From positions 1-64,000 of the forward strand of contig NZ_LSIC01000194.1 of assembly GCF_001556045.1 (NCBI RefSeq): a stretch of 64,000 nucleotides of DNA, in the 5' to 3' direction. The translations under genes and the position numbers were made by a program. Positions 8,496 through 17,215 of the stretch are shown one piece after another. Position 1 is the stretch's first letter. Every line of letters begins with the position of its first letter. The notes under the pieces are model-generated. The model was not told the DNA's origin. It saw only the letters and a list, made by a program, of their open reading frames with translations, and made no database searches. The stretch is from Bradyrhizobium sp. CCH5-F6 (GTDB lineage Bacteria; Pseudomonadota; Alphaproteobacteria; Rhizobiales; Xanthobacteraceae).

Positions 8496-9994
8496 TGGAT
8501 ACCTTTGCGGCGCTGGCGCATGGCATGGCGGTCGCCGTCCAGCCGATGAACCTGCTTTATGCGCTGATCGGCGTGTTCCTCGGCACGGCCGTGGGCGTGC
8601 TGCCCGGCATCGGCCCGGCGTTGACGGTCGCGCTACTGTTGCCCGTGACGTACAAGCTCGATCCCGGCGGCTCGCTGATCATGTTCGCCGGCATCTATTA
8701 CGGTGGCATGTATGGCGGCTCGACCACTGCGATCCTGATCAACACACCCGGCGAGAGCGCCTCGATGGCGACCGCGCTCGAAGGCAACAAGATGGCCAAG
8801 GCCGGCCGTGGCGGGCCGGCGCTTGCGACATCCGCGATCGGCTCCTTCGTCGCCGGCACCATCGCCACGATTGGGTTGGCGTTCCTCGCGCCGTGGCTGG
8901 TCGACTTTGCCGTGCGCTTTGGCCCAGAGGATTACTTCGCGCTGATGTGCGTTGCCTTCGTCACGGTGTCGGCGACCTTCGGGGATTCCCCGGTCCGCGG
9001 CCTGACCAGCCTGTTCATCGGCCTGACGCTCGGGCTTGTCGGCATCGATAAGCTGACCGGCCAGGCGCGGCTTGCGTTCGGCGTCCCCGAGTTGCTCGAC
9101 GGCGTCGAGGTGACGACGCTCGCGGTCGGGCTGTTCGCGGTGGGCGAGGCGCTCTACGTCGCATCGCGACGCCATCACACCGAGGAGAAGCTCGAGCCGG
9201 TGCGCGGCTCGCTGTGGATGACAAAGGAAGACTGGAAGCGCTCGTGGAAGCCATGGCTGCGCGGCACCATGTTCGGCTTTCCGATCGGCGCGCTGCCCGC
9301 AGGCGGTGCCGAGATCCCGACCTTCCTGTCCTATTCCACCGAGAAGCGGCTGACGAAACACCCGGAGGAGTTCGGCAAGGGCGCGATCGAAGGCGTCGCG
9401 GGGCCGGAAGCCGCCAACAACGCCTCCGCTGCTGGCACGCTGGTGCCACTGCTCACGCTCGGCCTGCCGACCTCGGCGACCGCCGCGATGATGCTGGCAG
9501 GTTTTCAGCAATACGGCCTCAACCCAGGGCCGCTGCTGTTCGCCGAGCGGCCCGATCTGGTGTGGGGTCTAATCGCGAGCCTCTTCATCGCCAACTGCAT
9601 GCTGCTGGTGCTCAATCTGCCGCTGGTCGGCCTGTGGGTGCGACTGCTCGCGATCCCGCAGCCGTGGCTCTATGCCGGCATCCTCGTCTTCGCGACCATG
9701 GGCACCATTGCGGCAAAGCCGTCGGTGGTCGAATTGTCGATGCTGGCGGGCTTCGGCGTGCTCGGCTTCCTGATGCGCCGGTTCGATTTTCCGATCGCCC
9801 CCGTGGTCGTCGGCCTGATCCTCGGCCCGATCGCCGAAAGCCAGTTGCGCAGAGCACTTGCGATCAGCCTCGGCGATCCCATGACTCTGGTCCAGAGCCC
9901 GATCTCGGCGACGCTGCTGGCGGTGGCACTGATCGCGCTGCTGGCGCCCTTCGTGATGAAGGGGCTCGGGCGATTCAAGGCGAACGAGGATTAG
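8495..9994 (+). CDS. tctA: TctA large permease subunit of the tripartite tricarboxylate transporter
   Basis: A 499-aa polytopic membrane protein with family-typical segments: [18 protein letters not shown] near residue 30, [19 protein letters not shown] near 70, and the duplicated half around 260-330 ([17 protein letters not shown]). About 10-12 membrane helices. It is the translocating subunit paired with TctB and TctC. The ATG overlaps the tctB stop (TGATG); a GTG codon directly before it is an alternative start. The gene closes the tctCBA operon; the next gene starts 53 nt downstream. Confidence 0.94.
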   Translation: MDTFAALAHGMAVAVQPMNLLYALIGVFLGTAVGVLPGIGPALTVALLLPVTYKLDPGGSLIMFAGIYYGGMYGGSTTAILINTPGESASMATALEGNKMAKAGRGGPALATSAIGSFVAGTIATIGLAFLAPWLVDFAVRFGPEDYFALMCVAFVTVSATFGDSPVRGLTSLFIGLTLGLVGIDKLTGQARLAFGVPELLDGVEVTTLAVGLFAVGEALYVASRRHHTEEKLEPVRGSLWMTKEDWKRSWKPWLRGTMFGFPIGALPAGGAEIPTFLSYSTEKRLTKHPEEFGKGAIEGVAGPEAANNASAAGTLVPLLTLGLPTSATAAMMLAGFQQYGLNPGPLLFAERPDLVWGLIASLFIANCMLLVLNLPLVGLWVRLLAIPQPWLYAGILVFATMGTIAAKPSVVELSMLAGFGVLGFLMRRFDFPIAPVVVGLILGPIAESQLRRALAISLGDPMTLVQSPISATLLAVALIALLAPFVMKGLGRFKANED

Positions 9995-10047
9995 CCGTTC
10001 CGACGCACGCATGTTCTAATGCTGCGGACATCCTGTGAGGAAATGCC

Positions 10048-10848
10048 ATGCCGTCGGAACTTCGCTCGCCCCGTTTGGCCGTCCTGATCGACGCCGACAA
10101 TGCCTCCGCGAAGATCGCGGACGGTCTGTTCGAGGAGATCGCCAAGATCGGCGAGGCCAGCGTCCGACGCATCTACGGCGACTTCTCCAATGCGCGATCG
10201 AGGGCCTGGGCCGACATTCTGTCCAAGCACGCCATCATCCCGCAGCAGCAATTCGCCTATACGACGGGAAAGAATGCGTCCGACATCACCCTGGTGATCG
10301 ACGCGATGGACCTGCTTCACAGCGGCCGGTTCGACGGTTTTTGCCTGGTCTCTTCCGACAGCGACTTTACCCGTCTGGCCGCCCGCATCCGGGAGCAGGG
10401 CATCGATGTCTTCGGGTTCGGCGAGCAGAAGACGCCGGAAAGCTTCAGGCAGGCCTGCCGGAGATTCGTCTACACTGAAAACCTGCTGGCCGTTCCTGCA
10501 ACCACCCAGGATGCCGCCTCGAGATCGACGTCGCTCCAGCCGCTTGATGCCGCCACGCCCATCATCAAGAAGGTGATCACGCAGATGGAGAGCGAGGATG
10601 GATGGGTGACGCTCGGGGAAGTCGGTCGCCAGCTCGCCAATCTCGCATCCGATTTCGATCCGAGGACATTCGGCTTCCGCAAGCTGAGCGACCTCGTGCG
10701 AAAGACGAATGCGTTCGAGATCGATGAGGCAAATGGCCGGTCGATGCGGATTCGGGTCAAGCCCACTGCCGCACCGCCGAGGCGAAGGCGGAACCCGCGC
10801 AGGCCTTCGGGCGCGAGGGCGGCAGGTGCTTCGGCGCCCAAGACCTAA
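10048..10848 (+). CDS. NYN-domain putative ribonuclease with OST-HTH/LOTUS domain
   Basis: A 266-aa two-domain protein. The N-terminal NYN (PIN-like) domain (about 8-150) shows the acidic residues of a metal-dependent nuclease: LIDADN (Asp15, Asp17), Asp79 and Asp85 in SDITLVIDAMD, and SSDSDF (Asp104, Asp106). A C-terminal winged-helix OST-HTH/LOTUS domain (about 168-245) of the RNA-binding type follows, ending in a basic Pro/Arg tail. The SD is GAGGAAA. The domain pair resembles bacterial LabA/limkain-b1-like proteins, and RNA cleavage or turnover is the family-based expectation. It stands alone between tctA and ade with no obvious functional link. Confidence 0.88.
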   Translation: MPSELRSPRLAVLIDADNASAKIADGLFEEIAKIGEASVRRIYGDFSNARSRAWADILSKHAIIPQQQFAYTTGKNASDITLVIDAMDLLHSGRFDGFCLVSSDSDFTRLAARIREQGIDVFGFGEQKTPESFRQACRRFVYTENLLAVPATTQDAASRSTSLQPLDAATPIIKKVITQMESEDGWVTLGEVGRQLANLASDFDPRTFGFRKLSDLVRKTNAFEIDEANGRSMRIRVKPTAAPPRRRRNPRRPSGARAAGASAPKT

Positions 10849-10933
10849 TCAGGTCCTGTCGCCAGATTTGGGCTTGCCTGGGATAGGGTCCGGCGCAACC
10901 ATCGCTCGGCCGTAACGTCACCCGAGAGCCCCG

Positions 10934-12736
10934 ATGACCAGACTCACCCGTTTCTCCGTTGCGCCGCTGCATGGCATGACGCGGCGCCTCGCTGATGTCG
11001 CCTCGGCGCGCCTCGCGCCCGATCTCGTCATATCAGGTGCGCGGGTGCTCTCGACCTATTCGGAGCGCATCCACGCGAACCGCGAGGTCTGGATTACCGG
11101 CGGGCGTATTGCCGCGGTGAAGCCGGCCGGCACAGCGAAGAAGGTCTGGAGCGGCGTGCCGCTCTATGATGCTGCCGGCGGCATCATCGCGCCCGGCCTC
11201 GTCGATCCGCACATCCACATCGAATCCTCGATGGTGACGGCCTGCGCCTATGCGGAGGCCGCGCTGCTCAACGGCACCACCACGATCTTCTGCGACAGCC
11301 ACGAGATCGGCAACGTCATGGACGTAGCCGGCGTCGAGGCGATGCTGGAGGACGCGCGCGAGGCGCCGCTCTCGATCTTCTTGACGGTGCCGAGCACCGT
11401 GCCGGCGACATCGGCGGAACTGGAGACCGCGGGCGGCGATCTCACGCCGGACAAGATCGCCGGCCTGTTCGACCGCTGGCCGGAAGCGGTGGCACTCGGC
11501 GAGAAGATGGACTTCGTTCCGGTCACGATGGGCGACGAGCGCAGCCACGCCATCCTGGCGGCGGCGCTGAAACGCGGCCGGCCGGTGTCCGGCCACGTCT
11601 ATGGCCGCGAATTCGTCGCCGCCTATGCGGCGAGCGGCGTCACCGACACGCATGAGGCGATCGACCGCGACATTGCCGACGATCTGCTCGACGCCGGCGT
11701 CTGGGTATTCTTGCGCGGCGGCCCGCCGACGACGCCTTGGCATTCGCTGCCGCAGGCGATCCGGACCATCACTGAGCTCGGGGCCTCGCACAAGCGTACC
11801 GCCGTGTGCACGGACGACCGCGACGCAGATGATCTCCTGCTGTTTGGTCTGGACTGGGTGGTGCGTGAGGCGGTGAAGGCGGGGATGTCGCCGGAGCAGG
11901 CCTGGTCGATGGGCTCGCTGCACGGCGCCACGCGCTTCGGCATGGACGGTGATATCGGCGGACTTGGCGGCGGCCGCCGCGCCGATCTCGTGCTGATGGA
12001 CGATCAGCTCAAGCCCCGATGCACCTGGTACGGCGGCGAGCTGGTGGTCGAGCACGGCAAGATCACGCCTCGGCTCGATCAGGCGCTGTCGCAACGCTAC
12101 CAATATCCGAAGGCGGCCTACGCGACGGTGAAGCTGCCGGAGAACGTGAAGCTGACGCCGGAGCTGCCTGCGAAGGCCTGCACCGCCAACGCGATCAAGA
12201 CCGCGCTGCCCGGCATCACACTGATCCATGAGAAACTCGCGATTGAGCCGGCGAAGGATTGGCCGTCGCTGTTCGCGCGCCATGGCCTGTGCTTCGTTGC
12301 GGTGGTCGAGCGTCACGGCAAATCGGCCGGCAATGTCGCCCATGGCCTGCTCAAGGATTTTGGCCTCAAGCGCGGCGCAGTGGCCTCCAGTGTCGGACAT
12401 GACAGCCACAACATCATCGTCGCCGGAACCAACGAGGGCGATATGCAGGTCGCGATCGCCGCGATCAGGGATCAGCAGGGCGGCGTTTGCGTGGTCGCCG
12501 ATGGCGAGGTGAGGGCGATGGTGCCGCTGCCGATCGCGGGTCTGCTCTCGGACAAGCGCGTCACCGAGGTAGCTGAAGAGGTCAGGGCGCTGAAGAAGGA
12601 ATGGGCGGAAGCCGGCTGCACCATCCCCTACATGGGCTTCAATCTGATTCCGCTGTCGGTCATTCCGGAAATTCGCATCACTGACAAGGGCCTCGTGCTG
12701 GTGCCGCAGATGGAGCTGGCGCCGCTGTTCGAGTGA
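10934..12736 (+). CDS. ade: Adenine deaminase
   Basis: A 600-aa amidohydrolase-superfamily enzyme converting adenine to hypoxanthine and ammonia for purine salvage. Evidence: the metal-binding segment [13 protein letters not shown] near residue 95, DSHEIGN, GHVYG, the [11 protein letters not shown] segment containing the conserved metal-site Asp, and the long C-terminal Ade domain ([16 protein letters not shown]). The length matches other adenine deaminases (about 570-600 aa). Transcribed alone. No purine riboswitch-like structure was recognised in the short upstream gap. Confidence 0.93.
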   Translation: MTRLTRFSVAPLHGMTRRLADVASARLAPDLVISGARVLSTYSERIHANREVWITGGRIAAVKPAGTAKKVWSGVPLYDAAGGIIAPGLVDPHIHIESSMVTACAYAEAALLNGTTTIFCDSHEIGNVMDVAGVEAMLEDAREAPLSIFLTVPSTVPATSAELETAGGDLTPDKIAGLFDRWPEAVALGEKMDFVPVTMGDERSHAILAAALKRGRPVSGHVYGREFVAAYAASGVTDTHEAIDRDIADDLLDAGVWVFLRGGPPTTPWHSLPQAIRTITELGASHKRTAVCTDDRDADDLLLFGLDWVVREAVKAGMSPEQAWSMGSLHGATRFGMDGDIGGLGGGRRADLVLMDDQLKPRCTWYGGELVVEHGKITPRLDQALSQRYQYPKAAYATVKLPENVKLTPELPAKACTANAIKTALPGITLIHEKLAIEPAKDWPSLFARHGLCFVAVVERHGKSAGNVAHGLLKDFGLKRGAVASSVGHDSHNIIVAGTNEGDMQVAIAAIRDQQGGVCVVADGEVRAMVPLPIAGLLSDKRVTEVAEEVRALKKEWAEAGCTIPYMGFNLIPLSVIPEIRITDKGLVLVPQMELAPLFE

Positions 12737-12838
12737 TCTCGCGAGAATCTCCAACGCGCATGGCGAAAAAGACCCGGGATCATGCGGCGGTGTTGCGCGC
12801 GCTGGACTGCCTGTGGGCGTGATATCCGCGCAGTCTGA

Positions 12839-12857
12839 ACTGTTACGGCGTAACAGT
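12839..12857. promoter_or_regulatory. Perfect palindrome upstream of the DUF1236 gene
   Basis: ACTGTTAC-GGC-GTAACAGT: 8-bp perfect arms with a 3-nt spacer, about 90 nt before the start codon of the secreted protein. Its shape fits a dimeric regulator site. No regulator gene lies adjacent, so the factor is unknown. Confidence 0.45.
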
Positions 12858-12949
12858 CGGTGGTGGCGCGTATTTGGCCGTGGGGGAACCGGAACAATGC
12901 TTCGGCCCCGTGGTTGAAGGCGCATAACAATCACTGGAGACTTAAGGAC

Positions 12950-13333
12950 ATGAAAACCCGTCTTGCGATTTCGTTGGCTGCCGCCTCGCTGCTGGCTTCG
13001 AGCGCAGCCTTTGCCCAGTCGACGACCGAACAGGGCGCCAGGGACGGCGCGCGCGCGGGCGGCGACATCGGCGGCCCGATCGGCGCGATGGTCGGCGGCA
13101 CCGTCGGTGCGGCGGTCGGCGCCGGTCTCGAAATTCCGAATGCGATTCTCGGCGGGATTCCGCGGAGTGACTCGGTTGTCGTGGAAGAGCGCGTCGTCGT
13201 CGGCGAGCCCCTGCCTCCGACCGTGGTGCTGCGCCCGGTGCCGAACTACACCGAGTATCGCTATGCGGTCGTGAACGACCGCCGCGTGATCGTCGAGCCG
13301 CGCACGCGTCGCGTCGTCAAGATCATCGACTGA
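12950..13333 (+). CDS. Secreted DUF1236-type protein
   Basis: A 127-aa exported protein. The chosen ATG has CTGGAGA 9 nt upstream and starts a Sec signal peptide (MKTRLAISLAAASLLASSAA, cleaved after AFA). A Gly-rich, glycine-zipper-like stretch follows (about 33-65: GGDIGGPIGAMVGGTVGAAV). The C-terminal DUF1236-like segment ends with YRYAVVNDRRVIVEPRTRRV. Such proteins are frequent in Bradyrhizobium and relatives; function unknown. Periplasmic or outer-membrane associated by inference. Confidence 0.85.
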   Translation: MKTRLAISLAAASLLASSAAFAQSTTEQGARDGARAGGDIGGPIGAMVGGTVGAAVGAGLEIPNAILGGIPRSDSVVVEERVVVGEPLPPTVVLRPVPNYTEYRYAVVNDRRVIVEPRTRRVVKIID

Positions 13334-13373
13334 CAGGCGCAAGCTTGTGCCCTGAACAGGGCCCTGCGGAGCG

Positions 13374-13751
13374 TCACTCCGCGGGGCCTTCGCTCGTCAG
13401 GGCCGCATTTGTGCGAAGCCGGGTCATGACCCAATCGGCCGCGGCTGCGAGCGCAAAGCCGACGCAGGCGGTGAGCGCGTCGACCAGAAAGTCCTCCAGC
13501 CGCGCATGGCGTCCGGGTGCCCAAAATTGCATCAGCTCAAGCGCACCGATCAGGACAACCGAGGCCGCCGCAATTGACAGGCGGTGCCGCCGATAGGCGA
13601 GGCCGAAGGCCAGGCCCACCAGGATGAAAGCGAGCGCGTGTTCACCGTCCTGACCGAGATCGGAATGGGGCCGCAGGCCCGGTGGACCCAGAGTTGCGAA
13701 AGTGACGGCGGCTGCGAGTAGCCAGGCAATGGAACGAACCAATATGGACAT
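13374..13751 (-). CDS. VanZ-like membrane protein
   Basis: A 125-aa integral membrane protein with about four helices and VanZ-family features: PHSDLGQDGEHALAF in the first loop and ALELMQFWAPGRHARLEDF in the third segment. Function in Gram-negatives is unknown. Its stop codon lies in the loop of a hairpin (13361-13387, 11-bp stem with one wobble) placed between it and the convergent DUF1236 gene. The hairpin lacks a T-run, so I do not call it a proven terminator. Confidence 0.82.
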   Translation of the reverse strand: MSILVRSIAWLLAAAVTFATLGPPGLRPHSDLGQDGEHALAFILVGLAFGLAYRRHRLSIAAASVVLIGALELMQFWAPGRHARLEDFLVDALTACVGFALAAAADWVMTRLRTNAALTSEGPAE

Positions 13752-13827
13752 CCGGCTCGCTTAGCACAGATTTGCAACGGGCCGTACAGTCCCCCCATCA
13801 GATCGACGTGTGGTTAATGACGAAATG

Positions 13828-14424
13828 TTAAAGTGGCTCGCGCACACCGAGGCCGTGCATGAAGCGTTCCCGGATCTGCACGGGGTCGCGGCGGGTGGTG
13901 CCCACGCCCGGCTTGTCGTCGATCCTGACGGCGATCAGGCTGGGTTCTGACGCTGCCATCGCGTCCTCGACCAGGCGCTCGAAATCTTCTTCGTCCGCGG
14001 CCCAGGCGCTGTTGGCGAGGCCCGAGCCGAGGGCGATGGCGACGATGTCGGCAACGTTCGCGGCCGGTGTCGGTTGCGCACCAGTAATCTGGTAGATGCC
14101 GTTGTCCATGACGATCATCGTGAGGTTCTTCGGTTTCAGGGCCGCAATCGTCGACAGTGCGCCGAGCTGCATCAGCAATGAGCCATCTCCCTCGAGCGCG
14201 AAGACGTGGCGGCTCGGCTGCGCCAGCGCCACGCCGAGCGCGATCGGAAAGGCGAGCCCCATGCTGCCCAGCATGTAGAAATTCTGCGGGCGGTGGCCGG
14301 CCGCCCACAGATCGAAATTGGTGTTGCCGATGCCGCCGATCACGGCCTCCTCGTGCTTGAGCTTTCCGATCAGGCGCGAGGTGAGGTCGAAGCGGTTCAT
14401 CACCTTGGTGTTGCGCGTATCCAT
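13828..14424 (-). CDS. Sulfopyruvate-decarboxylase-like ThDP enzyme, beta (PP) subunit
   Basis: A protein of about 198 aa carrying the ThDP pyrophosphate/Mg-binding domain (EGDGSLLMQLGALSTIAAL with the downstream MDNG) and LGSMGLAFPIALGVALAQP. It pairs with the upstream gene, which holds the PYR domain. Together they make one ThDP decarboxylase split over two subunits, as in ComDE (sulfopyruvate decarboxylase) or phosphonopyruvate decarboxylase. The ATG at 14424 has GAGG 6 nt upstream; a GTG at 14436 overlapping the alpha-subunit stop is an alternative. Substrate not established: sulfopyruvate, phosphonopyruvate or another 2-oxoacid. Confidence 0.85.
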   Translation of the reverse strand: MDTRNTKVMNRFDLTSRLIGKLKHEEAVIGGIGNTNFDLWAAGHRPQNFYMLGSMGLAFPIALGVALAQPSRHVFALEGDGSLLMQLGALSTIAALKPKNLTMIVMDNGIYQITGAQPTPAANVADIVAIALGSGLANSAWAADEEDFERLVEDAMAASEPSLIAVRIDDKPGVGTTRRDPVQIRERFMHGLGVREPL

Positions 14425-14432
14425 CGCCAGCC

Positions 14433-14999
14433 TCACTTGTCGAAAGTCTTGCCGCCGGTGAGCAGCGGGTTGAGAATCAGCGCCACGGGCGCCTGCGTGG
14501 TGACGGCCTGCTTGATCGAGCGGTCGGCGATGAATTCGAGCTCGTCGAGCCGGGTGATGGTGTGGTGCTCCAGCGCCAGTGCATCGAGCACCGGGCGCAT
14601 GGTGCGGCAGACCAGCGACTGGCCGTAGTTGAACTCGCCGAGCGTGCCGCGCTCGGAGACGAACATGATCAGCGGGATCTGGTAGGGCACCGCCAGCGAG
14701 GCCAGCACGTTGGCCAGCGTGGCAAAGCCGGAGGTCTGCATCAGCACCGCGCCGCGCCGCCCGCCCATCCAGGCGCCCGAGACGATGCCGACCGCTTCCT
14801 CCTCGCGGGCGGTGGCAAAGGTGGTGAAGAAGGGATCGGCGTGCAGGTTCTTGATCAGCGGCGTCAGAACGCGGTCGGGCACGTAAGGCACGAGGCTGAT
14901 CTCGTTCCGCTTCAACGTTTGCAGGACGATGGCGTGCCAGCTCCTTTCGATGGAGCCTTCAGTCGCCTGGCGCGAGGTCTGTTGGTCCGCAATCGCCAT
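14433..14999 (-). CDS. Sulfopyruvate-decarboxylase-like ThDP enzyme, alpha (PYR) subunit
   Basis: A 188-aa protein with the ThDP PYR domain. The activating Glu sits in AREEEAVGIVSGAWMGG near residue 67, followed by AVLMQTSGFATLANVLASL, a layout typical of ComD-like subunits. It directly precedes the beta-subunit gene. The pair is divergent from a 2-hydroxyacid dehydrogenase across about 240 bp. A route in which a 2-hydroxyacid is oxidised to a 2-oxoacid and then decarboxylated to an aldehyde would explain the arrangement (inference). Confidence 0.85.
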   Translation of the reverse strand: MAIADQQTSRQATEGSIERSWHAIVLQTLKRNEISLVPYVPDRVLTPLIKNLHADPFFTTFATAREEEAVGIVSGAWMGGRRGAVLMQTSGFATLANVLASLAVPYQIPLIMFVSERGTLGEFNYGQSLVCRTMRPVLDALALEHHTITRLDELEFIADRSIKQAVTTQAPVALILNPLLTGGKTFDK

Positions 15000-15238
15000 T
15001 GCGTTCTCCCTTCAGCCGCGCATGCTTCTTTCTGGCCGTCGCGGCGGTCCGCCGAACTTGACGCAGGCGATGGGATTGTCAACATGTCCCGGCCGGCACG
15101 GTGATCTGCGCCAATTGGCCTGCCTTGGCCGGCACCGCCATGTCACAAGTGCGGCAACGAATAAACGGGAGGAAGCACCGGAGGGGGCGTCGTGCCGACC
15201 TTGCCGAGCTCCTTCGCGAGCGAGCCGGAAGGGTCCTG

Positions 15239-16288
15239 ATGTCGGTCAACAGCAAGCGTGTCTTCTACGTCAAATATCTGGCCAATCCCATCTATATCGA
15301 CATTCTGAAGGCGCGGCCCGACGTCCGGCTCGATCGGATCGAGAATGAGAGCCCTGAGGATTTCTATGCGCCGATCCTGAGTGCGGCCCATGTCTACCAG
15401 ATCGGCGCCGCCCGTGACGAACTGGCGCCGCATTTTCACGTCGATGCCGCCTTCCTGAAGCGGACGCCGAATTTGCTGCTGGTCTCCAGCAATGGCGCGG
15501 GCTTTGATCCTGTCGATGTCGAGGCCTGCACGGACGCGGGGGTCGTCGTCGTCAACCAGTCGGGCGGCAACGCCCATTCGGTCGCCGAGCATGCGCTGGC
15601 GATGATGCTGACGCTGTCCAAGCGCATCATCCAGTCGGACCGCCGGCTGCGCCGGGAGCGCGACGTCAACCGCAACGAGCTCGTCGGCAACGAGGTCGAG
15701 CACAAGACCGTCGGCATCATAGGCCTCGGCAATGTCGGCCGCCGCATCGCTGCGCTCTGCAAGGGCCTGCTCGGCATGAAGGTGCTGGCCTACGATCCGT
15801 ACCTGTCGGCCGAGGTGATGGCTGAGCGGGGCGGGGAGAAGGTCGAGCTCGACGATCTCCTGCGCCGGTCTGATTTCGTGTCTATCTCCTGCCCGCTCAA
15901 CAAGGGCAGCCGCAACATGATCAGCGTGCGCGAATTCGCGCTGATGCAGCCGCATGCCTATTTCATTACCACGGCGCGCGGCTTCATCCATGACGAGGAC
16001 GCGCTGCTCCAGGCCTTGCGCGACAAGCGCATTGCGGGTGCCGGCCTCGACGTCTGGTCCAAGGAGCCGCCGCCGCCGGAGCATCCGCTGCTCCAGCTCG
16101 ACAACGTGCTGGCGAGCCCGCATACGGCAGGCGTCACCATCGAGGCGCGCCAGAACATGGGCCGCATCGCCGCCGAACAGGTGCTGGATGTGCTCGACGG
16201 CAAGCGCCCGCCGCGCATCATCAATCCGGAAGTCTGGCCGCGTTATGCGGAGCGCTTCAAGGAGGCGTTCGGCGTGACACCGGGTTAA
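15239..16288 (+). CDS. D-2-hydroxyacid dehydrogenase (SerA-like family)
   Basis: A 349-aa NAD-dependent dehydrogenase. The nucleotide-binding domain has VGIIGLGNVGRRIA. The catalytic set is visible as Arg in TTARGFI, Glu in the segment after AGLDVWSKEP, and His in SPHTAGVT. I chose the ATG at 15239 (GGAAGG upstream, MSVNSKRVFYVKYL) over a longer frame from 15101 whose extra N-terminus is Arg-rich and not family-like. Members oxidise D-2-hydroxyacids or reduce 2-oxoacids. The divergent ThDP decarboxylase pair suggests a shared 2-oxoacid intermediate. Confidence 0.88.
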   Translation: MSVNSKRVFYVKYLANPIYIDILKARPDVRLDRIENESPEDFYAPILSAAHVYQIGAARDELAPHFHVDAAFLKRTPNLLLVSSNGAGFDPVDVEACTDAGVVVVNQSGGNAHSVAEHALAMMLTLSKRIIQSDRRLRRERDVNRNELVGNEVEHKTVGIIGLGNVGRRIAALCKGLLGMKVLAYDPYLSAEVMAERGGEKVELDDLLRRSDFVSISCPLNKGSRNMISVREFALMQPHAYFITTARGFIHDEDALLQALRDKRIAGAGLDVWSKEPPPPEHPLLQLDNVLASPHTAGVTIEARQNMGRIAAEQVLDVLDGKRPPRIINPEVWPRYAERFKEAFGVTPG

Positions 16289-16418
16289 GTACGCCACGTG
16301 GTCATTCCGGGGCATGGCGAAAGTTGCTGCCCGTTCGGCACTTTGATCCGCCTCAAAATCTCCTTCCCCAGCGCGGCCTAAATGGGATTAGAGTGCTGCT
16401 GGGGCAGCAGGAGGTCTC

Positions 16419-16631
16419 ATGTCAACTTATGTCGTCAGATTCATGAAGGACGTTCTCGGCGAGTACGGTCGGCAGTGCGAGATTTGCCAGGGCACGCTGG
16501 AGGTCGACGCCGCCGACGAGGACGAGGCTATGGAGCGGGCGAAGGCGAAGTTCTGCGAGGATCAGGCGCTGCCTCATTGGTCGCTGCATGCCGATCGGAT
16601 CCACGTCAGACCGGCTGACTTTCCCTCGTAA
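16419..16631 (+). CDS. Small hypothetical protein, 70 aa
   Basis: A short, acidic, soluble protein with one CxxC pair (CEIC near residue 24) and a predicted helix rich in Asp/Glu/Ala. A strong AGGAGG (16409-16414) stands 4 nt before the ATG, which supports translation. Directly before it is a 6-bp hairpin (TGCTGC-TGGG-GCAGCA, 16394-16409) that abuts the SD. It is convergent with the GNAT gene, with 2 nt between the ends. No family recognised. Confidence 0.65.
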   Translation: MSTYVVRFMKDVLGEYGRQCEICQGTLEVDAADEDEAMERAKAKFCEDQALPHWSLHADRIHVRPADFPS

Positions 16632-16633
16632 GC

Positions 16634-17209
16634 CTACTTGCCAGGCGTTGCGGCGGGCGGAGGTGCCGTCGTCCCCGCGCCAAGCGAGCGTTGCACCATG
16701 ACGGTGTCGGACCAGCGGCCGTGGCGATAGGCGACGCCGCAAAGCAGGCCGGCGCGCGCGAAGCCGAACCTCTCGTGAAGCGCCAGCGAGGGCGCGTTGT
16801 CGGCGTCGATATAGCCGATCATCTGGCGGAAGCCGGCCGCCGCGCAGACGTCGATCAATTCCTGGAGGAGCAGCCGTCCAACGCCGCGACCGAGATGCGC
16901 GTGGTGGACGTAGATCGAGTGCTTGGCCGTGTAGCGATAGGCAGGACGCTTGCGGAACAGCACGGCATAGGCATAGCCGACGACCTCGCCGCGATAGGTC
17001 GCGACCAGATGCGGCAAGCGGGTCTGCTTCAGGTTCTTGCGCCGGTCGCGCAGATCATCCGGCTCAGGGGCGCCGGTTCCCTCGACATCGCGCGGCACAC
17101 CGTTGCGGACGTGATGGCGGTAGATCGCCAGCATCGCGTCGACATCGCTTTCGCGTGACGGCCTGACCAGAACGGGCTCGTCACGCGTGCGCGGAGCTGT
17201 TTCGTTCAT
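16634..17209 (-). CDS. GNAT-family N-acetyltransferase (phosphinothricin-acetyltransferase-like)
   Basis: A 191-aa acetyl-CoA-dependent acetyltransferase. Features: RPSRESDVDAMLAIYRHHV at the N-terminus, the acetyl-CoA pyrophosphate loop LGRGVGRLLLQEL (about residue 108), and MIGYIDADNAPSLALHERFGF. This layout matches the PAT/MddA subgroup, which acetylates amino groups of small molecules. It starts 6 nt after the stop of the amino-acid decarboxylase and is surely cotranscribed, so an amine product of that enzyme is a candidate substrate (inference). Confidence 0.87.
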   Translation of the reverse strand: MNETAPRTRDEPVLVRPSRESDVDAMLAIYRHHVRNGVPRDVEGTGAPEPDDLRDRRKNLKQTRLPHLVATYRGEVVGYAYAVLFRKRPAYRYTAKHSIYVHHAHLGRGVGRLLLQELIDVCAAAGFRQMIGYIDADNAPSLALHERFGFARAGLLCGVAYRHGRWSDTVMVQRSLGAGTTAPPPAATPGK

Positions 17210-17215
17210 CGGTAC

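Noticed and set aside
12761..12823. 20-codon frame starting MAKKTRDHAAVL upstream of the DUF1236 gene
   Set aside because: Very short, no ribosome binding site and no evidence of conservation; could be a gene remnant but cannot be supported.
11033..13342. 769-aa minus-strand frame over adenine deaminase and the DUF1236 gene
   Set aside because: Covers two recognised genes on the other strand and shows no family features.
13361..13387. Rho-independent terminator between DUF1236 and vanZ
   Set aside because: The hairpin is good but neither side has a T-run and it overlaps the vanZ stop codon.
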